DNA from: Oscillospiraceae bacterium
GTDB lineage: Bacteria > Bacillota > Clostridia > Oscillospirales > Acutalibacteraceae
NCBI GenBank assembly: GCA_015066595.1
Contig: SVNZ01000001.1
Coordinates: 186,001 to 250,000 of the forward strand
Reading direction: 5' to 3'
DNA length: 64,000 nt
Position numbers and translations under genes: made by a program. A model generated the notes under the pieces. The model searched no databases. It was given only the letters and a program-made list of their open reading frames with translations, and was not told where the DNA came from. Below, piece after piece: positions 1 to 7,020 of the stretch (position 1 is its first letter; each line of letters starts with the position of its first letter).

Positions 1-1457
1 TTCAGTGGATTCCAAAATGGGGTCAGGATAGAATTACATCTATGGTTAGAGAGCGAAAAGACTGGTGTATATCTCGTCAGCGTAAGTGGGGCGTACCAAT
101 TCCTATCTTCTTCTGTAAAGAGTGTGGTGAACCTCATATTGATAAAGACGCTATGCAGGCTGTAGCTGATATCTTCAGAGTTAAAGGTTCAGATGCATGG
201 TACGAGCTTGATGCATCAGAGTTGTTGCCAGCAGGTACAAAATGTAAAAAATGCGGTTGCACTGATTTCGATAAAGAAAAAGATATTATGGACGTTTGGT
301 TTGACAGCGGTTCTTCTCACGCTGCTGTTTGCAAGAACAGGGAATATCTCAAATGGCCTGCTGATCTTTATCTTGAGGGCGCTGACCAGTACAGAGGTTG
401 GTTCCAGTCTTCACTTCTAACTGCAGTGGCAACGTCTGGTACTGCACCATATAAAGCTGTACTTACTCATGGTTGGGTTGTTGATGGTGAAGGCAGAAAG
501 ATGAGCAAATCGCTTGGTAACGGTATTGATCCACAAGAAGTTGTTGATCAGTATGGTGCAGATGTGCTGAGACTTTGGGTTGCTTCATCTGACTATCACG
601 TTGACATCAGAATCTCTAAAGATATTCTAAAGCAGCTTTCTGAAGCATATAGAAAGATAAGAAATACAGCTAGATATATCTTAGGTAACTTAAACGACTT
701 TGATCCTGACACTGATTGCGTAGAGATCTCTGATCTTTATGATATTGATAAGTGGGCTGTTTACAAGCTGAATGAGCTTATCGATAAAGTTAAAGTCGGA
801 TATGATTCTTTTGAGTTCCACCAGGTTTATCATGCTATTCATAATTTCTGTGTTGTTGATATGTCTAACTTCTATCTTGACGTACTGAAGGATAGATTGT
901 ACACAGAAAAGGCTGATTCAAAACAGCGAAGAGCTGCTCAGACAGCAATGTATATCATTCTTGATGCACTCACAAGAATGATTGCACCTATCCTTGCTTA
1001 TACTTCAGATGAAATATGGAAGTATATGCCACATCGTCAATGTGATGATAGTGAGCATGTTGTTTATAACTCTATGCCGGAGAAAATTGACGTTAATTGT
1101 GACGATAACTTCGCTACAAAGTGGGATAGAATTCACGAACTTAGAGATACTGTTAAGAAGAGTCTTGAGACAATTATCAAAGAAAAGACAATCCGTTCTT
1201 CTCTTGAGGCTGCGATTACGCTCAAAGCAACTGGCGAAGAATACGATTTCTTGAAGAGTATTGAAAATGAACTCACTACTATTTTTATTGTATCTCAGGT
1301 TGTTATTGAAAAATCTGATGTGAACGAGCTTGCTGTTGAAGTTAGCAAAGCAAGTGGTGAGAAGTGTGAACGTTGTTGGTCTATCAGTGAGAGTGTTGGT
1401 TCTGATGCTAAACATCCAACAACTTGTAAACGTTGCGCTGATATCTTAAATGCTTAA
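1..1457 (+). CDS. ileS: Isoleucyl-tRNA synthetase, C-terminal part (5' end outside window)
   Basis: This is the 3' part of a cytoplasmic class I aminoacyl-tRNA synthetase that charges tRNA-Ile. The reading frame is open from the first bases (codons QWIPKWGQ...), so the gene begins before the window. Visible are the end of the catalytic domain with the KMSKS signature (GRKMSKSLGN, around bases 495-515), the helical anticodon-binding domain, and a C-terminal zinc finger (CERCW near 1365, CKRCADIL at the end) typical of bacterial IleS. A class-internal CxxC...CxxC insertion lies near bases 117-265. lspA follows 51 bases downstream behind a hairpin; the two genes are often neighbours in Firmicutes. 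The family assignment is certain and only the N-terminus is missing. Confidence 0.97.
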   Translation, partial: QWIPKWGQDRITSMVRERKDWCISRQRKWGVPIPIFFCKECGEPHIDKDAMQAVADIFRVKGSDAWYELDASELLPAGTKCKKCGCTDFDKEKDIMDVWFDSGSSHAAVCKNREYLKWPADLYLEGADQYRGWFQSSLLTAVATSGTAPYKAVLTHGWVVDGEGRKMSKSLGNGIDPQEVVDQYGADVLRLWVASSDYHVDIRISKDILKQLSEAYRKIRNTARYILGNLNDFDPDTDCVEISDLYDIDKWAVYKLNELIDKVKVGYDSFEFHQVYHAIHNFCVVDMSNFYLDVLKDRLYTEKADSKQRRAAQTAMYIILDALTRMIAPILAYTSDEIWKYMPHRQCDDSEHVVYNSMPEKIDVNCDDNFATKWDRIHELRDTVKKSLETIIKEKTIRSSLEAAITLKATGEEYDFLKSIENELTTIFIVSQVVIEKSDVNELAVEVSKASGEKCERCWSISESVGSDAKHPTTCKRCADILNA

Positions 1458-1462
1458 TTTAT

Positions 1463-1489
1463 ATGCGGTGTATCTTTGATACACCGCAT
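1463..1489 (+). terminator. 12-bp hairpin between ileS and lspA
   Basis: A perfect inverted repeat pairs ATGCGGTGTATC with GATACACCGCAT around a TTT loop. It begins six bases after the ileS stop codon. No T-run follows directly, so it may be a weak terminator or an mRNA 3'-end/processing hairpin for ileS. It ends six bases before the lspA Shine-Dalgarno sequence. Confidence 0.55.
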
Positions 1490-1508
1490 ACTATTAGGAG
1501 TTGATTTT

Positions 1509-1988
1509 TTGTCAATTTTATATTTAGCAATTGCTTTATTGATTGCAGTTGTAGACCAAGTAATCAAATATTTCGTTCTTGTTTATCTTGAGCCTGCAAA
1601 TTCTGTAACAGCTATCCCTTATATACTTGATTTAGTATATGTGGAAAATAGAGGTGTGGCTTTTGGTATGTTTCAGGATATGAGATGGCTGTTTATTTCA
1701 ATCACAAGTATAGTTATCGTTGCTTTTATGTTTTTACTAATTAAAAACAAAGGGGAGAGCTCTCTGTTTTCGATAGCTTCAACTCTCATAATTGGTGGAG
1801 GAGTAGGCAATCTTATTGATAGAATTGCTCATGGTTTTGTGGTTGATTATCTAAAGCTTTCATTTTTTCCACCAGTATGTAATTTTGCGGACTATTGTAT
1901 TACAGCGGGTACTGTTTTACTTGTGATTTACCTACTGTTTTATTCGGATATAAGCAGTGATATTAAGTTCAAGGAAAAGTGCAAGTGA
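1509..1988 (+). CDS. lspA: Lipoprotein signal peptidase (signal peptidase II)
   Basis: LspA is an integral membrane aspartic protease that removes signal peptides from diacylglyceryl-modified prolipoproteins. The product of 159 residues has about four hydrophobic segments and the family motifs VENRGVAFG, GNLIDRIAHG and NFADYCI; the Asp residues of the last two are the catalytic pair. I place the start at TTG 1509, because AGGAG at 1496-1500 sits 8 bases upstream. The longer reading from TTG 1476 would begin inside the loop of the preceding hairpin and lacks a ribosome binding site. The stop codon overlaps the start of the next gene (TGATG), which indicates translational coupling. Confidence 0.95.
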   Translation: MSILYLAIALLIAVVDQVIKYFVLVYLEPANSVTAIPYILDLVYVENRGVAFGMFQDMRWLFISITSIVIVAFMFLLIKNKGESSLFSIASTLIIGGGVGNLIDRIAHGFVVDYLKLSFFPPVCNFADYCITAGTVLLVIYLLFYSDISSDIKFKEKCK

Positions 1989-2908
1989 TGAATAAGTATT
2001 TATACACAGTTACTGATGAGTATGCTGGGCAGAGGATAGATGCATTCCTTTCATCACAGAATGAAGATTTATCTCGTTCTTTTATAACTAAAAATATATC
2101 TAGAGGCCTCGTTCTGGTTAATACAAAACAGGTTTCAAAAAGTTTTAAACTTTCTTTAGATGATGTTGTAGAAATGACCATAGAAGAACCTGTAGAATTA
2201 GATGTGTTACCTCAGAATATACCGCTAGATATCATTTATGAAGACGATGATTTGCTTGTAGTAAATAAACCGAAAGGTATGGTTGTACACCCTGCTGCTG
2301 GTAATTATACTGATACTCTTGTTAATGCACTTATGTTTCATTGCAAAGATTCATTATCTGGAATAAATGGTGTTTTGAGACCCGGAATTGTACACAGAAT
2401 CGATAAGAACACAAGTGGTCTTCTCATAGTAGCTAAAAACGATAATTCACATAACCTTCTTGCACAACAGATTAAAGAGCATTCTTTTACAAGAGAATAT
2501 TTAGCTATTGTTTACGGTAATATTAATGACGATACAGGTACTGTTGATAAACCTATCGGTAGGCACCCTGTGGATCGAAAGAAAATGTGTGTTACAGATA
2601 AGAATAGTAAAAACGCTGTTACACATTACGAAGTGATCGAAAGATTCAACGGTTTTACATTGATAAAATGTAAGCTAGAAACCGGCAGAACGCATCAGAT
2701 TCGTGTGCATATGGCAAGTGTCGGGCACCCTGTAGCAGGTGATGATGTGTATGGTCCTAAAAAGGTGATAACGGAGTTGCACGGTCAGTGCTTACATGCT
2801 AGAAAAATTGGTTTTATTCATCCAACTTCTAACAAATACATCGAATTTTCTTCTGATGTTCCTCAGAGTTTTTCAAAATTTCTACACAAGCTACAAAAAT
2901 CATATTAA
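1988..2908 (+). CDS. RluA/RluD-family 23S rRNA pseudouridine synthase
   Basis: This enzyme isomerises specific uridines, most likely in 23S rRNA, to pseudouridine. The 306-residue protein has an N-terminal S4 RNA-binding domain (about residues 10-65) and a catalytic domain with the motif HRIDKNTSGLLIVAK, whose Asp is the catalytic residue, and a later GRTHQIRVHM motif typical of the RluA family. The order lspA then rluD-like matches B. subtilis lspA-ylyB. ATG 1988 overlaps the lspA stop and is preceded by AAGGAAAAG. GTG 1979 and 1985 are possible but less well placed. Which RluA-family target it modifies cannot be read from sequence alone. Confidence 0.92.
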   Translation: MNKYLYTVTDEYAGQRIDAFLSSQNEDLSRSFITKNISRGLVLVNTKQVSKSFKLSLDDVVEMTIEEPVELDVLPQNIPLDIIYEDDDLLVVNKPKGMVVHPAAGNYTDTLVNALMFHCKDSLSGINGVLRPGIVHRIDKNTSGLLIVAKNDNSHNLLAQQIKEHSFTREYLAIVYGNINDDTGTVDKPIGRHPVDRKKMCVTDKNSKNAVTHYEVIERFNGFTLIKCKLETGRTHQIRVHMASVGHPVAGDDVYGPKKVITELHGQCLHARKIGFIHPTSNKYIEFSSDVPQSFSKFLHKLQKSY

Positions 2909-2934
2909 AATTTTGTTACATTGTTAAAAAACAC

Positions 2935-2963
2935 TTGCATTTAATTTTCTTTTATGATACAAT
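2935..2963 (+). promoter_or_regulatory. Sigma-A promoter of rplS
   Basis: TTGCAT (2935-2940) and TACAAT (2958-2963) are separated by 17 bases, 124 bases before the rplS start codon. Transcription would begin near 2970, leaving a leader of about 115 bases. Confidence 0.75.
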
Positions 2964-2971
2964 ACTAAAGC

Positions 2972-3080
2972 ATTTGAAACCGTCAAACAGTTGATGGGGT
3001 TCAGATTACGGCTTTTAGCCACAATTTGAAGCGGATAGTCCTCTGCTGAATAGGCATGAATATCTGAAAATACTAGGAGG
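2972..3080 (+). promoter_or_regulatory. Structured leader of rplS (candidate L19 leader)
   Basis: The leader of this ribosomal protein gene can fold into several elements. The 7-bp stem TTCAGAT (3000-3006) / ATCTGAA (3062-3068) closes a multibranch region containing GGC/GCC (3010-3020) and AGCGGA/TCTGCT (3030-3047). A separate upstream hairpin has AACC..TCAA/TTGA..GGTT (about 2976-3000). Firmicute rplS genes are known to carry a cis-acting L19 leader thought to mediate autoregulation. Position and architecture fit that role, but I cannot run the covariance model here. Confidence 0.6.
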
Positions 3081-3086
3081 ATTACA

Positions 3087-3434
3087 ATGGACGCATTAAA
3101 AACTATTGCTCAGAGCTCAATCAAAGAGTCAGCACCTGAATTTTCAGTTGGTGATACTGTCAAAGTATCTGTAAACATCCGTGAGGGAGAGAGAGAGAGA
3201 ATTCAGATGTTTGAAGGCACTGTTATCGCTAAGAAAGGTTCTGGCGTTGCAGAGACATTTACAGTAAGACGTGTATCTTACGGTGTTGGCGTAGAGAGAG
3301 TGTTCCCACTTCACTCACCTAACGTTGTTGACGTTAAGGTTATTAGACACGGTAAGGTTCGTAGAAGCAAACTTTACTATCTCCGTGATAGAGTAGGTAA
3401 GGCTGCTAAAGTCAAAGAAGAAATCCGTAAATAA
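3087..3434 (+). CDS. rplS: 50S ribosomal protein L19
   Basis: L19 lies at the interface of the 30S and 50S subunits. The 115-residue product has the normal family length and recognisable segments: [13 protein letters not shown] near the N-terminus, [20 protein letters not shown], and the conserved [13 protein letters not shown], with a basic C-terminus. It has an AGGAGG ribosome binding site 5 bases before ATG 3087. It is monocistronic here, with its own promoter, a structured leader and a strong terminator directly downstream. trmD and rimM, the usual upstream neighbours in Firmicutes, are not in this window. Confidence 0.97.
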   Translation: MDALKTIAQSSIKESAPEFSVGDTVKVSVNIREGERERIQMFEGTVIAKKGSGVAETFTVRRVSYGVGVERVFPLHSPNVVDVKVIRHGKVRRSKLYYLRDRVGKAAKVKEEIRK

Positions 3435-3441
3435 AGTTTTT

Positions 3442-3468
3442 AAAAAGGGACTTTATGGTCCCTTTTTT
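3442..3468 (+). terminator. Rho-independent terminator of rplS
   Basis: AAAAAGGGAC (3442-3451) pairs with GTCCCTTTTT (3458-3467) around TTTATG. The T-run forms part of the 3' arm. It begins 8 bases after the rplS stop codon. Confidence 0.93.
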
Positions 3469-3496
3469 GCTATCTGTTTTTTAGGGTGTGTCAAAT

Positions 3497-4153
3497 TTGA
3501 AAATAGATGATGAGATGTACAATGAGATTTTCGAAGAAAATGATTTGGAAAATAAATATTCTGAAAAGCTCAAAGTAAAACTTAACAATAATCCACTTTC
3601 TAACTGTCTATATGATTGGACCAGTTCTATTATAGTTGCCATTGTAGCAGTAGTTATTTTGCTTACTTTCTGCTTTAGGCTTATTGATGTGGATGGTACT
3701 TCTATGGAAAATACTCTTATCAATACTGATAAGGTTATTGTTTCGGAACTGTTTTATACTCCCGATAATGGTGATGTTGTAGTTATCAGTCACGGTGAGC
3801 TATATGATAAGCCGCTTGTAAAAAGAGTTATTGCTACACAGGGGCAGACGCTCAGCATTGATTTTGATAAGAACGAAATTTATGTTGATGGTAAATTGCT
3901 CGATGAACCATATATTCAAGGTGATACTGTAAAGGGTAACGCTGAAATTCCCGAGGTCATTCCTGATGGAAAGGTGTTTGTACTTGGCGATAATCGTCCG
4001 GTGTCCCTTGATAGTAGATACACTGAGGTTGGGCTTATCGATGAAGAATCTATTATAGGTAAAGCTCAATTTGTTATTATTCCACATTCCTATCCTGAAG
4101 GTGAGCTTATCCCTAGATTTGATATCACAAAAATCAGATATATTTACGAATAA
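3497..4153 (+). CDS. lepB: Signal peptidase I
   Basis: Type I signal peptidase is a membrane serine protease (family S26) that cleaves signal peptides of exported proteins. The protein has a cytoplasmic acidic N-terminus, one transmembrane segment at about residues 45-62, then the extracytoplasmic catalytic domain. The nucleophile is Ser69 in DGTSMENTL and the general base is Lys109 in LVKRVIATQG. The later box GDNRPVSLDSR is characteristic. I place the start at TTG 3497: AGGG at 3483-3486 is well spaced for it and too close to GTG 3488. The stop codon is followed by a terminator before rbgA. Confidence 0.95.
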   Translation: MKIDDEMYNEIFEENDLENKYSEKLKVKLNNNPLSNCLYDWTSSIIVAIVAVVILLTFCFRLIDVDGTSMENTLINTDKVIVSELFYTPDNGDVVVISHGELYDKPLVKRVIATQGQTLSIDFDKNEIYVDGKLLDEPYIQGDTVKGNAEIPEVIPDGKVFVLGDNRPVSLDSRYTEVGLIDEESIIGKAQFVIIPHSYPEGELIPRFDITKIRYIYE

Positions 4154-4163
4154 ATGTTGTATT

Positions 4164-4203
4164 AAACCTGCTTCTGTTTTATAATAGTAGCAGGTTTTTT
4201 TAT
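4164..4203 (+). terminator. Rho-independent terminator after lepB
   Basis: AAACCTGCT (4164-4172) pairs with AGCAGGTTT (4189-4197), followed by T residues to 4202. Only 14 bases then separate it from the rbgA start, with no room for a separate promoter. rbgA must therefore depend partly on read-through or on a promoter inside lepB. Confidence 0.85.
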
Positions 4204-4216
4204 TTGGAGTGATAAT

Positions 4217-5083
4217 ATGAGTGAAATGCAGAATATCCAGTGGTTTCCAGGACACATGACTAAGACTAAGCGTCAGATAGAAAAAAATTTAAAACTTGTT
4301 GATGCTGTTGCCGAAATCATCGACGCAAGAATACCTATCAGCAGCCGTAATCCGGATATAGCACAGCTTGTCACAAACAAACCAAGGATTGTTTTGCTAA
4401 ATAAATGCGATATGGCTGACGAGAAAGCTACAAAACGTTGGATAGAGTATTTTAAAAAACAAGGGATTATTGCCATAGCAATAGATTGTAGGAGCAATAA
4501 AGGTATTAACGCATTTATACCGTCACTTAGAAATGCTTTGCAACAAAAAATAGATGCATATAAGCGAAAGGGTATGCAAAATCCTTGTATGCGAGTGATG
4601 ATTGTTGGGATCCCTAACGTTGGTAAATCAACTTTTATAAACAGAATATTTAAGCAAAATAAGGCTAAAACTGCAGATAAGCCCGGTGTTACAAGAGGCA
4701 ATCAGTGGTTTACTATTTCAAAAGGATTTGAAATGCTGGACACGCCCGGAGTGTTGTGGCCGAAATTCGATGACCAGCTTACGGGTGAGCGACTTGCTTT
4801 CACGGGTGCAATCAAAGATCAGATTATCGATGTAGAGTTGCTGGCAGTCAGACTGCTTGATTTGCTTATAGAACTCAAAACTCCTGAGTTTGTTGCTCGT
4901 TTTAAGCTTAATACTGATGAATTAGAAAAAATTGATAGCTATGAATTGTTACAACTTATCGGTAAAAAACGAGGTATGCTTATCAGTGGCGGAGAAGTTG
5001 ACACAGAAAGAGCTGCGATAATGTTACTTGATGAGTTCAGAGCAGCTAAATTAGGTAGAATCACACTTGAATTCCCGGATTGA
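4217..5083 (+). CDS. rbgA: Ribosome biogenesis GTPase A (YlqF/RbgA)
   Basis: RbgA is a circularly permuted GTPase required for late assembly of the 50S subunit. The motif order is permuted as expected: G4 NKCD at residues 62-65, G5-like region near 90, G1 GIPNVGKST at 131-139, and G3 DTPG at 175-178. The N-terminal QWFPGHMTK signature is typical of YlqF proteins, and the C-terminal ANTAR-like region follows from about residue 210. Length (288) is normal. GGAG 4206-4209 supports ATG 4217. rnhB follows at once, giving the common Firmicute order lepB-rbgA-rnhB. Confidence 0.96.
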   Translation: MSEMQNIQWFPGHMTKTKRQIEKNLKLVDAVAEIIDARIPISSRNPDIAQLVTNKPRIVLLNKCDMADEKATKRWIEYFKKQGIIAIAIDCRSNKGINAFIPSLRNALQQKIDAYKRKGMQNPCMRVMIVGIPNVGKSTFINRIFKQNKAKTADKPGVTRGNQWFTISKGFEMLDTPGVLWPKFDDQLTGERLAFTGAIKDQIIDVELLAVRLLDLLIELKTPEFVARFKLNTDELEKIDSYELLQLIGKKRGMLISGGEVDTERAAIMLLDEFRAAKLGRITLEFPD

Positions 5084-5091
5084 GGTTATTT

Positions 5092-5718
5092 ATGAGAAAT
5101 GAAGTACTGCAGATAGATTGGCTTAAATATGAAAATTTAAGTAGAGCTAAGGGGTATAAATATATTTGTGGCGTTGATGAAGCAGGGCGCGGACCATTAG
5201 CAGGTCCTGTTTGTGCCGCAGCTGTTATTTTGCCACCTGATACAATTATTGATGGCGTTAATGATTCAAAAAAGCTCACTGAAAAGAAAAGAGAAGAGCT
5301 GTTTGATGTTGTTATTAACACAGCGCTTTCTTATTGTATTGCATTTGGCTCAGTTGAAGAAATCGAAGAGCACAATATTTTGGCTACAACAATGAATACA
5401 ATGAAAAGAGCAGTAGAGGGATTAGATGTTAAAGCTGATTACGCGTTGATTGATGGAAATAAACTCCCACCTCTTGATATACCATGTGAGTATGTGATTA
5501 AAGGTGATGCTAATTCAATGTCTATAGCAGCTGCTTCAATTTTAGCTAAAGTGAGTAGAGACAGACTTATGCTGGAATATGCCAAAGAGTACCCACAGTA
5601 CTGTTTTGAAAAGCATAAAGGTTATGGTACTAAACTTCATACTGAAATGATACTTGAGCACGGACCTTCACCTATACATAGAATGAGCTTCTTAAAAAAG
5701 CTTCTCAATGGTAAATAA
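5092..5718 (+). CDS. rnhB: Ribonuclease HII
   Basis: RNase HII cuts the RNA strand of RNA-DNA hybrids and removes single ribonucleotides from DNA. The acidic catalytic residues appear in GVDEAGRGPLAGPV (Asp29, Glu30) and in DYALIDGN. The conserved block MSIAAASILAKVSRDR follows, and the length of 208 residues is usual. ATG 5092 is preferred because GAGG at 5082-5085 is correctly spaced. An upstream in-frame TTG at 5080 overlaps the rbgA stop codon. The 3' end overlaps the beginning of yraN, indicating one transcription unit with rbgA. Confidence 0.96.
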   Translation: MRNEVLQIDWLKYENLSRAKGYKYICGVDEAGRGPLAGPVCAAAVILPPDTIIDGVNDSKKLTEKKREELFDVVINTALSYCIAFGSVEEIEEHNILATTMNTMKRAVEGLDVKADYALIDGNKLPPLDIPCEYVIKGDANSMSIAAASILAKVSRDRLMLEYAKEYPQYCFEKHKGYGTKLHTEMILEHGPSPIHRMSFLKKLLNGK

Positions 5719-6112
5719 GATGTATGATTTGTCAAATAAAAGTTTAGGTAAAATTGGCGAAAATATTGCTATTAAATACCTAAAGAAGAATAAATATAGG
5801 ATTGTAGAAGCTAATTATGCCACAAAAGCAGGTGAGATAGATATTATCTGCGAAAACAAGAAGTGTATCGTTTTTGTCGAAGTGAAAACACGAAAAAAGG
5901 ATTCTCTTGTTTCAGGCGTATATGCAGTAAATAAGAAAAAGCAATATCATATATTTAAAGCTGCTAGCTCATATATATCTGCAAAAAATATAAAAAAGCA
6001 ACCACGGTTTGATATAATAGAAGTAGAATTTGATGAAAATAATAACTGTGCTCAAGTTGCTGAGCATTATGTAGATGCTTTTTCGCAGGGAGGTTCTTAT
6101 GCAGTATTTTGA
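5708..6112 (+). CDS. yraN: YraN/UPF0102-family endonuclease-like protein
   Basis: The 134-residue protein belongs to the UPF0102 (YraN) family, which has a PD-(D/E)XK nuclease-like core and no firmly established function. The motif appears as GEIDIICENKK followed by IVFVEVKTRKK (Asp, Glu-x-Lys), after an N-terminal GKIGENIAIKYL helix. It sits directly behind rnhB, a frequent arrangement in Firmicutes. ATG 5708 overlaps the rnhB stop by 11 bases. ATG 5720 is an alternative start, and neither has a strong ribosome binding site. The 3' end overlaps the next gene by 14 bases. Confidence 0.88.
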   Translation: MVNKMYDLSNKSLGKIGENIAIKYLKKNKYRIVEANYATKAGEIDIICENKKCIVFVEVKTRKKDSLVSGVYAVNKKKQYHIFKAASSYISAKNIKKQPRFDIIEVEFDENNNCAQVAEHYVDAFSQGGSYAVF

Positions 6113-6983
6113 TTTGCATTGTGACACTTTATATAAAGCTACTACTGAAAATTCAACATTAAAAAATAATAATTACCATATTAGTATCGATAAAGCTGAG
6201 TGTTTCGAAAGGTGGACTCAGCTTTTTGCTATATGGATTCCTGATGAAATCAGAGGTTGTGATGCTACAAAACTGTTTTGTGATGCAGTTGAGGTTTTTA
6301 AAAGAGACAAAATGTCTACTAAAAATATTGATATGCATCTTGCAGTTGAAAACGCTTCAATGCTAGACGGTGACCTTAACAATATTTATCTATTGATTGA
6401 GAATAACGTAAAATCTGTTACGCTGACTTGGAATGCACTAAATGAGCTTGGAAGTGGTGCTTTAAGTGATGATACAGGTATAACGCCATTTGGCATGGAT
6501 GTTGTTCAAGAGCTTCAACGTAATAATATCGCTGTTGATGTTTCGCATAGCAGTGATAAATTGTTTTATGACGTTGTCAATATCGCAAAAAAGCCCATAA
6601 TCGCTACACACTCAAATTCCCGAGAACTCACAAATGTTAAACGAAATCTGACTGATGATCAGTTCAAAATCATCAGCGATATGGGTGGAATTGTTGGACT
6701 CAATTTTTACAAAGGTTTTTTAAATTGCAACGAGGATTGTGCTTGTATTGATGATTTGATTTTGCACGCAGAACATTTTTTAAATCTAGGTGGAGAAAGT
6801 GCTCTTGCTATTGGTTCGGACTTTGATGGAGCTGCTATGCCGAGTGATATAAAAGGAATAGAAACAATTCCCGCAATATATGAGCGTTTCATAAAAGAAT
6901 TCGGTGTAAAAATCACTAAAAAAATCTTCTATGATAACGCAAATATGTACTTTACAAACTTTGACAATAACCGCATTTCATAG
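6099..6983 (+). CDS. Membrane dipeptidase family protein (peptidase M19)
   Basis: M19 peptidases are zinc-dependent dipeptidases related to renal dipeptidase; the bacterial substrates are often D-amino-acid-containing dipeptides. The metal-binding pattern is visible: DLHCDTLY at residues 5-12, Glu in LAVENAS, His in VDVSHSSD, His in IATHSNSR, and Asp in GSDFDGA. There is no signal peptide, so it is probably cytoplasmic. AGGGAGG at 6087-6093 selects ATG 6099. The gene overlaps yraN by 14 bases, and its last codons lie inside the promoter of thrC. The exact substrate is unknown. Confidence 0.92.
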   Translation: MQYFDLHCDTLYKATTENSTLKNNNYHISIDKAECFERWTQLFAIWIPDEIRGCDATKLFCDAVEVFKRDKMSTKNIDMHLAVENASMLDGDLNNIYLLIENNVKSVTLTWNALNELGSGALSDDTGITPFGMDVVQELQRNNIAVDVSHSSDKLFYDVVNIAKKPIIATHSNSRELTNVKRNLTDDQFKIISDMGGIVGLNFYKGFLNCNEDCACIDDLILHAEHFLNLGGESALAIGSDFDGAAMPSDIKGIETIPAIYERFIKEFGVKITKKIFYDNANMYFTNFDNNRIS

Positions 6984-6989
6984 TATAAT
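6961..6989 (+). promoter_or_regulatory. Perfect consensus sigma-A promoter of thrC
   Basis: TTGACA (6961-6966) and TATAAT (6984-6989) are separated by exactly 17 bases. The -35 box and spacer lie in the last codons of the M19 peptidase gene, and the -10 box begins one base after its stop codon. The leader to ATG 7021 would be about 25 bases, so thrC expression is probably strong and simple. Confidence 0.85.
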
Positions 6990-7020
6990 AAGATGTTGAA
7001 TTATGGAAAGGGTGACCTAT

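Noticed and set aside
6707..6916. Small open frames on the opposite strand of M19, purL, carB and other genes
   Set aside because: They lie fully within well-supported genes, lack ribosome binding sites and show no recognisable protein families.
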